Shown: in pieces, positions 13,701 to 28,700 of the stretch | Layout of the letters: each line of letters begins with the position of its first letter | Numbering within the stretch: the stretch's first letter is position 1 | From: Apoda limacodes | Lineage: Eukaryota; Arthropoda; Insecta; Lepidoptera; Limacodidae | NCBI GenBank assembly: GCA_946406115.1 | Contig: OX291547.1 | Location: 2,609,001-2,673,000, forward strand | Reading direction: 5' to 3' | Length of the DNA stretch: 64,000 bases | Translations under genes and position numbers: made by a program | Notes under the pieces: model-generated | What the model saw: the letters and a program-made list of their open reading frames with translations, nothing else | What the model was told of the DNA's origin: nothing | Database searches by the model: none

Positions 13701-16700
13701 TGAGTATGCAGGCCGAGACATAGCCTAACCCCGCATTTTGAATAGTTTCTATATTTAAAAATGGCGATATTATTTGTGTTACCACAGACAGTGGTATGTT
13801 TTAGGACTAGGTGTTTCTGATGGTTTACGTTGTGTTCTGGATCGCTAGCACAGGGAATGCTAGTTGGGTTATGCAGATTTAATTGTTATTCATTAATTAT
13901 CAGCGACACTTGCTCGCCCTGTGTTTCTGCTTGCTAACTTAATAATCATATTAAATATAAATAAATAAATAGTCAATAAATCTTATAACCTTGTATTAAT
14001 CAATTTTCTAAGATAATAATTTACCAACAAATGTTTATGTTCAATCAATTACATTTTTTTTGTTAACAGATATCAAATATTTTTAAAAGAAATATTATTG
14101 AATTTTATAATATATGTTAGACAAAAATAGGTGAAACTGTCCAAAGCATTCAGTAATACATTTGGTAACAACGAGAAATATGTAATAACAAATGAAGGTG
14201 ACGTTAACGAATTGCAACCATTACAATTATCCAAGGAAAACAAACAACTTATACCCCAGTAATACAACAATCTAACTAAACATGGTATAGGTCGCGGCAC
14301 ATAAGTTGAACAATGCGGAGTAACACATTTTCGGGTCCGTTGAGGTGGGGAATGCGGTGCGACGCGAGAGGTACCGCGTAACCATAGCAACGCCGGCGCT
14401 GGGGTACAATCACGCACTTAAGTTTTCATGAAGTTTTCAAAGTCGGAACTCCTGTTCCAAGTCCTGGTGCTATGCCAATTCAAAATTATTATTAGAAGGT
14501 GTCATGCCGTTTCCAATGAGTGACAGTGATTAAAAAATATTTACAACTTATAACCCCTTAGTGTTTTATGAAATTATTATTTTTTTAACTGTTAAATTTC
14601 ATATACCTGACGACCACTTTCTACACCACTGTTTTCCAAGAAGTACAATACCTTGAAAGATGATCCATAATTACGTATATTTATAACAATTTTAGTTAAA
14701 CAGGTTGTTTTTATCAAAACCTTTGTAATTAATTCACTTTAGTCAGTACTATTGTCTGTAACTGTACCTGCGCTGCGCGGACGACCGCCATTTTGGTTCA
14801 ACATACGTGCCGCGATTAATACAGTACTCGCAACGCATCTTTGTATGTCTGACGTTAGCACTTTGCTTCTCCGCCCTCCTGTAACACACTTCAAACCTTA
14901 TTCATGCTGCGCATCTCGCAGCTAACTTCGGCGACACAAAGGTCCGTGACAAGCATTGTATGCTACAAGTAGTAAAGGAAACTTACCTGAATTTCATGGC
15001 TTATTAGTTCTCCTTACCAGCTGCCTAATACTGACTTACTTGTTACATGAACTGGTAGTGGGTGAGTATATTATACTGTCGAAGGTCTTTTATTATACCG
15101 CTTATTACTGCTTATCTACGAAGTACGGGACATATATGAAGCCACCTTAGTCCAGATACACTGAACAGCATCAGAAGCATAGTGGCGGCGATAGTCTTAC
15201 CTGTCTCGGAGGACTAAAGTGGTTGGTCAAAATAGGCTGTTCTCCACATTATGATGCGAGTCTGTATCCAGTCACGAGTTACCTCCGGGAAAAAACCGTG
15301 AATATATACATTAGTTCTACTTTTACTTTTAAGATGCCCTTGTTTCAACATCGCATCGCACGGTAGGGTCAACTCTCTGGCATAATCGCCTTGCGGATTG
15401 GTAAAAAATATTAATGCCGTTTTTGAAGTGAAAACTTCTTTAGCGGCGCTGTGCACTTTTTTTGTGATGGGTAAAAACTGTTAAACTCGCGTCAGGTCAC
15501 GTGTCCTGATCGAAAATTCGTAAGATGTCACTCGCGTTAGGACACATGACCTTTATTTACATTAGGTTAGTTTTTATTTTTAGTATATGGCGATTATGAG
15601 TAGCACAGGGAGGTTGGATATGGGATTTTAATTCTATGACAGATTGAGCTGTCAAATATACAACGTCAAAAAAGTAAATAAACAAAAGTTATTATTTTTA
15701 ATAAATAAATATGGATGAAGAAGTGATGGGAAGAAAATAGCGAGTATGTTTTCACTTCTGCCGGCACTCCCGGAGTGCAACCCGTTTTTTATCCATTTCT
15801 GACTTATTTTTGTTATTCGTCAAGAACTGATAAAGGGGGTATATTTTCGGTCCCTGGTCTTCTATTTTATCGTTTACTTTTCTGAAGCTGAGAGGTGGTG
15901 TACGACAAGGGATATACACCACCTCAGTCTAGATACATAGCATCAGATACAGTGTTGCGGCGATAAGCTCATCCCCTGTCCTGAGGACTAAGGCGGGTGG
16001 TGAAAAGAGGCCGTTCCCCACATTATAATGTGGGTGTGTGTTCAGTCGCTAGTTACCCCTTAGGAGGATTAAAGTTGTGACGATACACATACATACATAC
16101 CTGTTTGCAACCAGGGGCTACAACTTTTGGTCTCATTCTTAAACTCAAAAAGAGTCAGCAGGCGATGAAAAGAGCTATGGCCGAAGTTTTCGTACAAGAT
16201 CCGAAACGAGGAACGTAGAAGGACCAGAGTGACCGATACAGCTCAAGATGATTAGGGAACCAATGAACAATAAGGAAGAAAGGTCCTAGAGTGGAAACCA
16301 CGATCGAAATCAGTGTATCTGTAAAACCATTCAAATTATTTTCAAACTATTTATACATAATACTTTTTATAACTATTAATACTATTTGCACAATATTATT
16401 TAAACGTAAATTAATTTAAAGCTCATTCAAAATCTTTAACCTTTTAAAGGAACTACAATCTAACATACTGCAAGTCAGTATTTAATTTTTCGCTAAGTTT
16501 AATATTTAACGCATAAAACTCGATAATAATTAAATGTAAAACGAACTACGACTTAAATTATAAATACTAAGTTACTGAAGAACAATATTTGACCTCGGCC
16601 GGTCTCTTGGTCTCCAGCAGGTATCTACAACGGACCAGCTCTTCGGTGATGGCTTGTAATGTGGCCTCCATTTTTAGCGACAGTGACTCCTGAAGAACTC

Positions 16701-19700
16701 TGCAAATTTGAAACGCACGTGACTACATAACTAGCGACGCCAAAATATAAAATTAATTTTCATTTTATTTTGTACAATTTTTTTTGTAAACTTCAAAACG
16801 TTACAAACCAAGTAGAACGTTATGTATTGTATCTGAAGTATATCTGTGAGTTGGTTTGTAACATTTAGTGGTTGAAAAATGCATTGTTTTAGATTTATTG
16901 TAAGTATTTGGAATAGCCATTTTTTACTATTGGGTTCTTAGAGCACGCCTCGTGTAGTACGTGTGTCATCTAACGAACTGGCGACTGATCACGAGATAAA
17001 GACTCAAATACGGTTAGGACTGTCGAGTGTCTATAATAAAAACGAAATCAAATCAATTCAAACAATATTTATTCAAATAGGTTTCTAAAAAAAACTTTTG
17101 AATCGTCGATACAATGTGAACAATGTTAATTTCTGCCAAAAAGAGCTGGCAAGAAGTTCTATTTAAAGTAATAATACAATACTTTAAGAATCAGCTACAC
17201 ACACACTTAGTAGTAAGTAATAAATAAGTTATTAAGCTACCAAGAACAAAGTCAAACATGTCAATTACAATTTTTTTGTTTTAATGTCAAATATTGTCAA
17301 CAAAATAACTTGTCAAAAATGTGTACGTTAACAATAAATCACGTCAACCAGTGACAATATATTAGTGTCAAACATGGTGAGGTTCTCGCGAAGATGTATG
17401 AAGTATGGCACCACCGCATCATTACACTTTTGTCGGTTGTGTTTGAAAAGATGTCTTACTTATAGCATTTTAAATACTTTGCTAGTAACTTAGAAATAGA
17501 CACGTAAAGCGCATTTTGTGAATAAATTAACTGGTTACCTATTACAGTTAAAAAGATAGTCCAGTGACAGACAGGGGACACATATCCGGTCAGACAAACG
17601 ATACGAGTAGGGTCAGTAGGCAATAGGAGCCTCTTGGCACCCTTCAGGTATCGCTTTCAGTAAATTATCAAAATAGACTTACTTTTTTTCGTTACAAGGT
17701 TTTCCTGTCCCTTCAGTTTCTCCAGGAGAAAATATTTGATCTGTAAAAATATTTTTTCTTTATAATTGGTTTTTCGGGCTAACCTCAATTTGATTTATTG
17801 AGTTCCTGATATTTCAGCACATTGCATGCGCCATCTTCACGGGTGAAGTGAGGAAGGTAAAGTTGTCACAAATTTCTTACTACCCTTATTCTTTTACGAA
17901 AAGATCGTGGGTAGTCAGAAATTTCTGCCCTTTGCCCCACCGCTTTTACTTTCTCAGTTCAATTCCTCAATAAATTTAATCGTGGTAAGACCGGAAAAAA
18001 AATTATAATGCGGCAAAAACTTGCACATTATAATGTAAAAGACAGAGAAAAACTCCCTTCCCTTTGTCGAGTTACAAGGCGTACTCAACGACACTTCTAC
18101 ATACACTTTATCTCGGCTACTGAGCTTCTACCGATTTCCTCGTTATGTATTTCTACCACGTACAAGCTTAGATTAACACGTTTGATAGCATGCTGCGACA
18201 CTTACTTACTTACGTAGCAGAAAACTACTGTGTTTTATTCCATTTATCACACTCAGCACACTATTATAACAAATGGGCCTCGCACGAACTTTCAAAGTGA
18301 CGTTAGGCTTTTAATTTTTATATTTCGGTATATTATACCATGTTATATACATATATGTAGGCCTAAATACTTTGACAGTCGGTTTGGTCAATAACCTGAA
18401 AACTTTCTGGTGTTCTGGTTACGGGGGTCACATGGAAGTCAATATGTAATAACCAGTACCTTGTGATTGGTACGCGATCCCAATATAAGTGCTACGAAGA
18501 AGTTTAAGGAACAAATATAATTTATTTATTTTAATTATTATTATTTAAAATAATAAAAAAACTGAAAATATTTTGTTATTCTTATTTTTAATCTGTATAA
18601 ATAATATGAAGCAAAATTACCTAAAATTTAAGCAAAAACATTTTTTCACTAAAAACCCGCATGCTATTTAGGTTTTTTGACTACAACAACTATATATATA
18701 TATAAAAATTATATAAATATAAATATATAAATTAATGTAAAATGTTAAAGTAATAGAAAAAAGTGGTTTTGTATTTTATTTTATTTATTATTATCGATAG
18801 TAAAATTTTGAAAATATAACGGACATGGCCTCTGTCTCTACACTGACCTCTCTGAGCCACTTCACCATCGCTTATCCTCCGGTACGCGGAGCTGGTCGGA
18901 GCGGAGTAGGACTCCGAGTAAGTCGTCGTGTGTCGACACTCCCCGGGCGACAACCTTTCATCTTTTATGTTATCTGGAAAATCAAAAGTCCACTGTAAAT
19001 TAAAAATTTGAAATTCTGAATTTGATTCATTTAAGTCATTATATTATAATGTTTTGTTTGGTTTGATTGTTAAGAATTGCTTTGGTTTTGAGAAAAAGGT
19101 TTATGATTTTTTTTCCACAAATAAAAAGGGTATCAATGAATAAATATTTATGGCGTTCACGTAGACCACTATTAAACAACGTCTACGCTGCAGTGACAAG
19201 CCGTATTCGTACTGCCAGTCGATACCGCGCAACTGTCCTGGGTCGGTCGTACCGAATTAGGAGCCCGTAGGTCACCTATTTGTAAAATATGTATATCATA
19301 AAGAATTTGCACTTAAGTACGTAAGTAAATTAATAATAGTACATTGTGTATTAAGGGTGGTAAGGAGAAGCTAAGGCCAAAGGCCGAAAGATTTAATGAT
19401 TTGAGATTGTAATTTCCGTACCACCGGGTTACACACAATGTCTTTCATCACAATTGCGAGTAAATAAATAAAAATATAAGGTGAATAAATAAATAAACTC
19501 ACCAAAACACAATTAAAATGGAGGGAATAGAAGTAGAAAAAAAAACGCATCCGCCATATCTAGAGAATTTATGAATTAATTAAACAGTCTTGTTTGAAGT
19601 TAAAAGTTTATAGACAATTGCTAGTTTGTAATGTGCGTAAATAAATAGTAAAAATGTTAACAGGCTATCACCACTACCAATAGAGCAACGGAGAAGGTGA

Positions 19701-22700
19701 AATCACAAATAAAACATTATCTCCGAAGCGTCGATAAGAACGCCGCTATTAGTAGACAGCAACAAAATTGTTAAAGATGTTTATAACACAAAGAATTTCT
19801 AACCGTCTTTCTCGGAAGGTAAGTCGGTGAGCGAGGAGATCTCATTATCGGTGTTATCAGGCGAGCCACAGCACGGCTGGTCCGCGTTCTTCTCCAACAC
19901 ATAAGTGTGTGGTTGACTGTCGCAACAGCTTGTCTCAGGTATTTTTATGGGTTGGGATGGATTTGTATCTGGAAACAAGAAGAACCTTAAGATTATCAGT
20001 AATAAGATTTTTTTCATCACACATACTCGTAAACAGTGTCATTACGTGCTAGTAAAGTGGGTGCTAAGACCTTAATTAATGCCACGGGCTTTTTCTTTGT
20101 AAATTTTACTTTCCTCAAGGCAAAGCGGGAGTTTATAAACTTTTTACTTGGAAAACAGTTTACTTGGAAAACGTACTGTTTTATCTATTCTATCGAGTAT
20201 GTTCAAAACTGCCATCTCTGTACTTCAAGGTATGAACTACACACCAAGCTGGCAATTATAGTGCAACATTTTCGGAGCCCCCCTTTAATATTTGTTTTAT
20301 TTTAATTTAATTATTTATTTTTAAAGTTACTATATAACTAAATATTCTGTGAATACCTGTTGCCGTTATCAATACCGAGCAAAACAATCACGTTTGTTGT
20401 AGGGGGTTAATTTATTCTATTTTTTTGTATTTGTTGTTATAGCGGCAACAGAAATACATTTTCTGTGAAAATTTCAACTACATATATATTAGTCTAAAAG
20501 GAAAGACTGCGTACACTATTGGATGTGAAAATATAAGGCACATATCAGTATGACTACTTTAGCAGCGAGCCAGCTTTAACGAAGCGTCTTCTCTGCGATA
20601 AATTTGGCGTGTCAGTCGGAGAGGATTGCGAATTTTGGGGTATAACATTAATTCTTTAACAGTGTTCCATCATGTAAACCACCACCAGTGTTCCACGCCA
20701 GTGTGAAAAAGCGTGATGAAGTTATACTTAGCCTTGTATAATCTTATTGAGGCGGACTACATGGCGGAAGAGAAGTTCGCACGAATAGGATCTAAATCTA
20801 AATATTAGCAGCCTTAAAGCTTGAACTAGTTTTAGTGGTAGTGGTAAAGTATTAGCCAAACCACCTTGTCGCTTACTGTAAAAAATACCGAAACTGGAAT
20901 AGGTATGAAGAATTAGCAAAGTTTTCCGGGACGGTTCCAGAAAACCTTAACGGTGTAAATCCGATGACGTTGTTCGGAAGACATCAACAATCTGATGCCT
21001 AAAAGGACATACGTCACAAAGAGACAGTCATTTTTAAGTAAACTTTTGAAAGATGAAATTCTGACAGTACAGTGGCCACTTGCTCGAAAACGTCTAGCTA
21101 TTTACACTAGGCCATCTTGGTGGAATATGGTCTTAGCCTACCTTCTTTTCTCCAAGGACAGAACTGTGCCCATGGTAGCGTTCATCATTACAAATATCTG
21201 TTGTTTTAAGGTTAGAAAAACTTAAAAAAAACTATCACGTAATGGAAAAAAAAAAATCTTTTGGCTTTAAGTTTACCGTAAATAAAAACATTTAGGGGAA
21301 GTCCAGACAAAGTGAATGTCAACTAACGATTTCCCATTCATCTATGTAAACGAAAAGTTGTTTCCAAAATTCTTCAAGTTTGGCCGCCCAGATTAACGTT
21401 AAAGGAAACGATTTAGTCGTGTTAGGTCGTTTGACGAAATGATTCGTGTTCTAATCAATTCAGCTAAGTATCAACAAAAGTTTTAAATGTGTTTCAAGTA
21501 GTTCAGCTACTTTGTGTCGGCTAATTTAATTATAATTAATTTGTTTTTGACAACCTTCTTTAAGCAGATTCGATCTTCGAGCTGGTTTTAAATTACTTGC
21601 ATTGTTTGAGTAAAGCACTATACAAGCCTTGGAATAAAATGACTGCGCTGCTGGCCACGGCATGATGGCCTTGATCTTAGCTTAGCTATGCCATATATTC
21701 CATATTCCAGCTTGTCCACCACGGGCTGCAATGCTGACCGCTGTGATGACCTAGCGCTGCGCTACCCTGCGCTTTCGGTCATCATCAGCGCTGCCAGCAA
21801 TGCAGTCATTACAGTCCGCGGCAGTAATGTACTAAACCTGGCTAGAGGTTTCTCTTTTGACCGCATCTTCGGTATAAAATATTTATTTATACTGGTAATA
21901 TAGCCTTACATATTTATTAATACTGGTTATATATCAAAACAGCCTTTGTGATATGTTTTTTTCGAAGACTGTAATCTTTAGGGAGTCTCTAACAAGGTAA
22001 GATTATTTCTGTGTATTTTGCATCATGTATTTCTTAATTCTACGAAATTTTGTGTATTTGAAAGATTGATGTACTAAAACTTCATAAGTTAGTAGTTGTG
22101 TGTTTATGATGTTCGTAACAAACTTAATTTATTTTATTTTAGAAGGTAATCGATGGGTATGGCCAGTAAAGAAGGTCATACTCATAGCTATGGTGACTAC
22201 CTTCTTAAATTAAGCATTTTTACATAAAAAGTCATGTAAAAAAGTACGGATCGAAATTGCCAAGTTTGTCATAATTAATAGATAAAGGGATTTAATACCC
22301 ATAAAATGCGATTCAAAATCCGTCACAAGCCCATGACAGTTGCAGCAGCGAATCGAGTCCACGCAATCAACAGTTTGTAGCTGCCCGGTTGCGTCGCAGC
22401 ACGGCGGGAATGGAGAAAGGATCTGGTAATCAGGAGCATACACACATGTCGGCTCTGACATCTCGCACGGTTCTGAATAAGAGGGAATGGGATAAGATAT
22501 TGGGAAGAATAGACAAGGATTTCACGGGCTACATTCTTTACAAGGTAAATTTTTAAGAGAAAATAACAAATTTTTATTATATCTTTTCTCGTTAAATAAA
22601 ATAGAATGTATTTGTGGAAGCCATAGAGTGCATTTTTAAGGAGCTAAAACTCACAAGTAACAAGTATTAAATGCTTACTCCATTGAATTTCTGCATTCAC

Positions 22701-25700
22701 ATAGCGACACGTATCTTCAGCTATTAAAGGACTAGGTTTCGCCGCCTCGACTCTTTCAATTGGGCTGGAAGATAAAACCCCTTTATTTTCTTGTTTAAAG
22801 TCTTTTGTTTTTACATCGGTTTTAAACCTCCTCTCGATTTCGGCAACTGGTATCTTATTTGGTTCAGGAGTTGAGATGACTTTATTTAATTCTAAATTTG
22901 TTACCGCTTTACTTGCTGCACCAGTTGATGCTCCTTTACTCAGTTTAGTAGCCTTTGTTCCTTTAGTTACTTCAGCATTTTTCATCCCTTTAACTTCTGG
23001 TGCTGTTACTTGTGGTTTGTTTAGGTTTTTGCCTCCAACTTTTTGAAAAGGTCCAGACCTTTTTTTAGTTTCTTTTTCTTCTTGATCTTTATTTAGGCAT
23101 ATTTTCATTTCTGTTTCCCTTTTTTTCTTCTCATAGTAAGTTTTGTCCAAGTAAGGTTTTGTACCACGGGGTTCTACGGGCGCCGGCCCGGGGATCTGAA
23201 ATAGATTATGATCGTCTCCTTTAGTGCTCAAAGGTTTACTTTTTTTTATGTTTCCCCCAATTACTTTTGTTTCTGTATCAAGTGGAGGGCATTCAATTAA
23301 TTGTCCATCTAATGCTCGTCGAGAGAACGTCGACCTGTAAGAGATAACCGTAAATGACCCTACGGCTTATCAATTAAAATATCCAAAACGGATGTTTTGT
23401 CTTATAATGTGACGAAATACGTATGTTTGTCACATAATTATTGTACATACAAGAACCAATAAGACTACTTTGATCCTAAAAGCGCTGTGGGGATACTAAA
23501 TCTTATTAGCTTAATTCTGCAGCGTTCGCAGTTAAAGAAATTTCTAAACTTACGGCGAAGCTGCTTGTAATTTCCTAAGGTATTTTACTATGAGGACACG
23601 CAGCTAATATTCAAACAATCTTTATGCTGCAGAAGAGGGCTGTACAAGCAATTAACAATTTAAGAAATCAAGGTTTTATTATATCCATAAAAATGTTGTT
23701 TTAAAAAGAAAAGCGTCATTTTTAACGGTAATACTCAAAATAGACACAATTGTTTGTTGGTTGTGGAATGAGCTCCCTGCCAAGGTTTTCTCTAAGGACT
23801 ACAGTATGGGGTTCTTTAAGAAAGAAGTTATTGGATTTTTGAAGGGTCGGCAACGCGCGAGTGATACCCCCGGTGATGCGTCCATAGGCCACGGTGACCG
23901 TTTACCATCAGGCGGACCGTGTGCTTGTTTACTTGCTCTCCCACACAAGGCTTGACAATATAGAAGAATAATTTGAAGGACAATGTATCCGTTTTTACAA
24001 TAAGATCCCTGCAGAAGTATGTTAATTGAATTTGAAAAAACTTTTTGTAAAACAGACACTTGACAGTAAAGCTTATTATACAATGAAACACAACCTTGAT
24101 GATAAAAATGCATACAATTAAATATTTTTTTTGGTAACGTAACATAATTTAGTTGACAATTTGTATTGATTGAATAAAATTTAAAAGAACGACTGCTGGA
24201 GAGTATTTTTAGCTGTTTCTTCTTGCTAAAACTACATACTCCGAAACGGTGGTACCTAACTTGTGGTTTATTGACTCCATAAAAGGTTAAAGTTTCATGA
24301 ACTATAATTAAAATAAGTAAAATGAATTAGTCTCTATTTGATATTAAATGTTTTTAGACAATATCCTTATATCATACTCCTTGGAATTTAATTAGAGTTA
24401 AGAACTACAATTATCTTATAAATATCATATTTCGTACCTATTGTCTCCCGTCATTCTCTTGCCTGTAGGAGTATTTGGACGATCCTTTTTCCTGGATGCA
24501 CCGGGACTTGCAGCTCGCGTTGATGGCTTGACCGAAGTTCGTTTATCCTGCATTGGTTTAGGTAGACAATCTGGGCAGGTTCGGTATTCATCGGTTGGCA
24601 AAGGCACCTGCGATTATTTTTTGCACTATTACTATTAAAAGATTAGGAGTATTGAACTGACTTCCTGAGTTTTGCTTTTTGTGGTTTGGTGTCCAAGGGT
24701 ACAGGTAGAAAATTAACTAGAACATGCGATTGTTTTATTGTTAATATGACATCAATATCTTATAACTATTGAATATTTATAAGCTTTTTTACCATGGATT
24801 ACATATATATTGGCTTGGCCCTTTTGACTCGATTCAACGACGGGCTGTGACAATTGTCGACGATCCCAAACTCACTTGCCGTATCGAGCCCTTAAGTCTG
24901 AGGAGAGACTTTTCTCCCGGTGTGTGTTCTACCACTGGTACAATGGGATGTGTTCTAAGGAATTGTTCGAAATTATACCCACGGCTACAGTCTACCATCG
25001 CACCGCTCGCCATCCGCAGGGAATTCATTCTCACACTTTAGAACCAATATGGTCGCGTACAGACGCTTGGGTTCTGGAATGAGCTCCCGATGCCAAGCCT
25101 CTAAGGACTACAGTATTGGTTTCTTCAAGAAAGAAGTTATTAGATTTCTGAAGTGTCTGCACGCGATTGTTACCCCTGGTGATGCAAGCGTCCATAGGTT
25201 ACGGTGACATCTTACCATCAAGCGGACCGTAAGCTTTTTTGCCACCTGAATGATATTAAAAAAAAATCCCCGCCAGATTATACTAAAAAAAATATTTAAA
25301 CCAAATTACTAGTTTTCGAGAAATACGTAGTCGAAACATACACACATACTATTACAATCAGGTTGTTGCCACTCAAGTCTCACGATACAGAAACGTGGTA
25401 CATATCTAAAGTTAAAATCTAAACGACATATAACGAATTAGTATTGAGCCTGGTTTTATATATCCAAGTAAATTTAACGAGCTCCAGCTGTTGTATTTAG
25501 GTACAGCCAGAGGTAAAGAAGTAAGCGGAATAATAAAAATAAATAATGATACCTGCATTTATTTAAAATTGATTTTTAAAAACATAATAAATTTATCAGC
25601 ACAGCAAATTCCAAAAAACCATTTCTGAAAGTGATTAAAACAATATTTTCATACCAGTCTTATATAAAATAAAACCAGTCTAAAACCTAAACAGTAATTT

Positions 25701-28700
25701 TAGACCCGTTTTTAGCTTGTCAGTTTTAAAGCAGTCTTAAAAAAGCCTTAGTTTTATTATTTTATTTTATAGTTTTATTTAATTTTTAAGTTATCAATAT
25801 TGACATTTGAGCCGTCAATTTTTTTATGGTATTGGGCACTTACCATTGGTCCATCAGCCAAAAGAAATACGCTCCGTTTCGTAATTCTACGTTCCGTTCT
25901 ACGTTAAAAGTTGTTAACGATTTTCTGTGTATTGCAGGTCAGAATAAAATTGTTTTTATTTTAGAATTTCTAGATCTTAAGTGCTCCTTAGAAAAATTCA
26001 ACTTATAAGCTGGTTAATTCTTAAATTTATTTTAGTCCCACAACGGAACAACTCTTTTGGAAACTAATCATAACTCATTTTTGTTCTTATCATAATACTT
26101 TAATACACGCCATATAGTAGATCAAAGATCCGTGCCTTCACTACATTTCGCACTCAGTCAATTGTATAAGTAGGTACTGGTGTAAAATACCGAGAGTTTC
26201 TTTTTTAGAATTCTAAGTCGGGCACGGATATTTTATGTTGGAAGTCGTACCCATGTTTCATTTTTGATTAACAAAGTTTGCTCTTTGGCAGGCTGCATGT
26301 CAGCGTCTTCTTCTACCTCCTTCTCAGCAACACGGGACGATCCGCTCGCCTGTTACACAAATGTACAGAGCACTGTTACACTATAGTAAATAACCATAAA
26401 ATTGACACTGTACTCAGCCCAATTATACATAAATAAAATTCAGGCTTTTACTGATTAACTAACTACTCAATTATATGTAGGTATCTGCAGAATCATCACC
26501 ACTTTAGGATCATTAGTAGTTACATTATATAGAAGAGTGAATACTTGAACTAGATGGTCAGTAGCAGAAATAGAGTAGCAACTAATGTAGATTTTTTGTC
26601 AGTTAGGTAAAAGTGATTATTTTAACGAAGGATGAATTTTGAGTGATGCTCTTGAACTTAGACTTTTGAAACTAAGGGCAGCTCATACCGAGACGCGACG
26701 TGACGTGAAGCGGCAAATCCCACCGTCGCACGGCGCATCTTCAAGCCTCCTCACGTCGCGTCGCGTCGCTTCTCGGTATGAGCTGACCCTTAGTAGTGTA
26801 ATAGAGTAGCAACAAGTGCAAAGTACAAATTCATTTAAAATTAAAAAAAACTTGGAAGTATATGAAGAAGTTCCATGTCAATCTCAAGATAGTTATAGAC
26901 ATGCTGACATCATTTTACTTGGTCGTGCTAAAAACACTGGACTAATATTTGACACACACAGTATGTACGTTTTTAATTTAATGATATAACTCCAGCCCTT
27001 TGGTTCATAAACAAACACAAAATCTGTGACCCATGTATTCCATATTGTCAACAATTCTGCAAAATAGGTACATTCCATTGACTGGTCCCATCCATGGATT
27101 GGTTATCTATTTGGTGCCCGTGGTACAGTTTGGTGATTTTTTTAAATTTTACAATCCTTATTTATTAAATTTAGTGTCTTATGCGTTCTAAAGGACCCTT
27201 TATCAAAAGTTACAAATCATCGACAGTAAAACATAGCATATTTTATGTTTTCATCAAAAATGCCATACATGCAATGCAATTTCACTGGTTAAATTTATTT
27301 TACTAAGACTGTGTTGTAAGGAAAGGTAATAATACTCACCCAGTCCTACAAATTATATTAATGTAATATATAACAACGGAACTAGGAAAGAATATTACGA
27401 TACTTACTTCCACCCGAATCTCGTCCAGCTGGCGTTGAAGGTACGCTATCTTCTTCATCAGTTCAGCGTTTATCTCGCTTAGATTCTGAAAACATATAAA
27501 TTCAAGTATTATAGTTTTTTTTTTAAATTAGGGGATAAACAACATACGGCTCGCCTGATGTTGAGCGGCGTATACCCCATACGTGTGACTTAGAATGACC
27601 AGTCACAAGTCGTATTTAACGTTGGAATGCTGCGTGGGTCCTATTTACTGCTATTCGCTTGACTTGACTATGAGACATTTGCTTCCATGATAATTGAGAA
27701 GAATGAAAACGTTTAAGAGTGACTTTATTGTTAAGGATGCGATTGGCCATACCTGTCCGTAGTGTCCAAGCTGTGTGGAATATTTAAAATTTTCACATGT
27801 GAGGATAAACTCCTTGTCGGTGGAAGCGATGGATGCGAAGGTATAAAGAAGTTCTGGGCATCATTTCAAACCACTTCTTTGAACACAACCCATTATAAAA
27901 GCGGCAAAACACAAAAAGAGAAAAATAATCTCCTGACTTAAAGGTTCAATGCCGTTTGTAAAGGGATCGTCGACAAATTTTCACAGATACGGATACCTTG
28001 AATATATTGGTCCTTTACTGTTGTGTTTTAACTGTTAATAGTCTATCCGTGGTAGAAATATCTTAAACCTTTTCAACTTCAAACTCAATTACGCTTAAAT
28101 TTTTAGACCGTCTAGAACAATATATTCTGCTTTAGAATTTTTTTTTTTTTCCAACTTAATAAAGATCCAACTTTCAAAATACTACTGTAATAAGGAAAAA
28201 AAATAATGATGTTCGGCATAATTAAGGCAAACTGCAATATCAACTTTACTGTAATGGAAGCTACATTTTAAGTTGTATAATGACAATGAGCTGGACAGCC
28301 CAAGGAACATGAAGCTTCGTCGGATGCAGTGGCACAACTTAACTCCAACAACTTGCAGTGAATGATAACAATAATTGATACTGACACAAAACAGTTACAC
28401 GAGTAATATAAGGACGATAGAAATACAATACAAGATCGACTTACATAAAGATCACAGCATTATAATGAAAATTTATTTATTTAGTTATTGAGTTATTTCA
28501 AACAGATCTTAGGTACAATATGAAAACTCTTCTAGATAAAGTTAAAGTCGAAATATTTAAGTATAATTTAAAAGATAGATTTACATTTACCTCCGTACTA
28601 ATTAAAACTGTGTCATATTAGGTTTGTGTCAATAGTAATCTAATGACGAAGACAATATAAGGATAGGTGTATCATAAGCTAACACAATAAAGTTATAAAT

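Noticed and set aside
14778..14862. Candidate exon with acceptor gtgtgttacag
   Set aside because: Its phases (2-2) do not fit between exons 26 and 27, and the peptide shows no family similarity.
15214..15456. 80-codon minus-strand frame
   Set aside because: It lies across two dispersed repeat families (X and Y) that recur elsewhere, so it is repeat sequence.
19799..20020. Small secreted protein with a signal peptide on the minus strand
   Set aside because: The hydrophobic start is intron sequence read through a strong acceptor (ttgtttccag). The C-terminal part is exon 23.
22644..23231. Treating the 195-codon minus frame as a single-exon gene
   Set aside because: The apparent start is a TTG inside a longer frame. 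Acceptor at 23335 and donor at 22678 make it an internal exon in phase with both neighbours.
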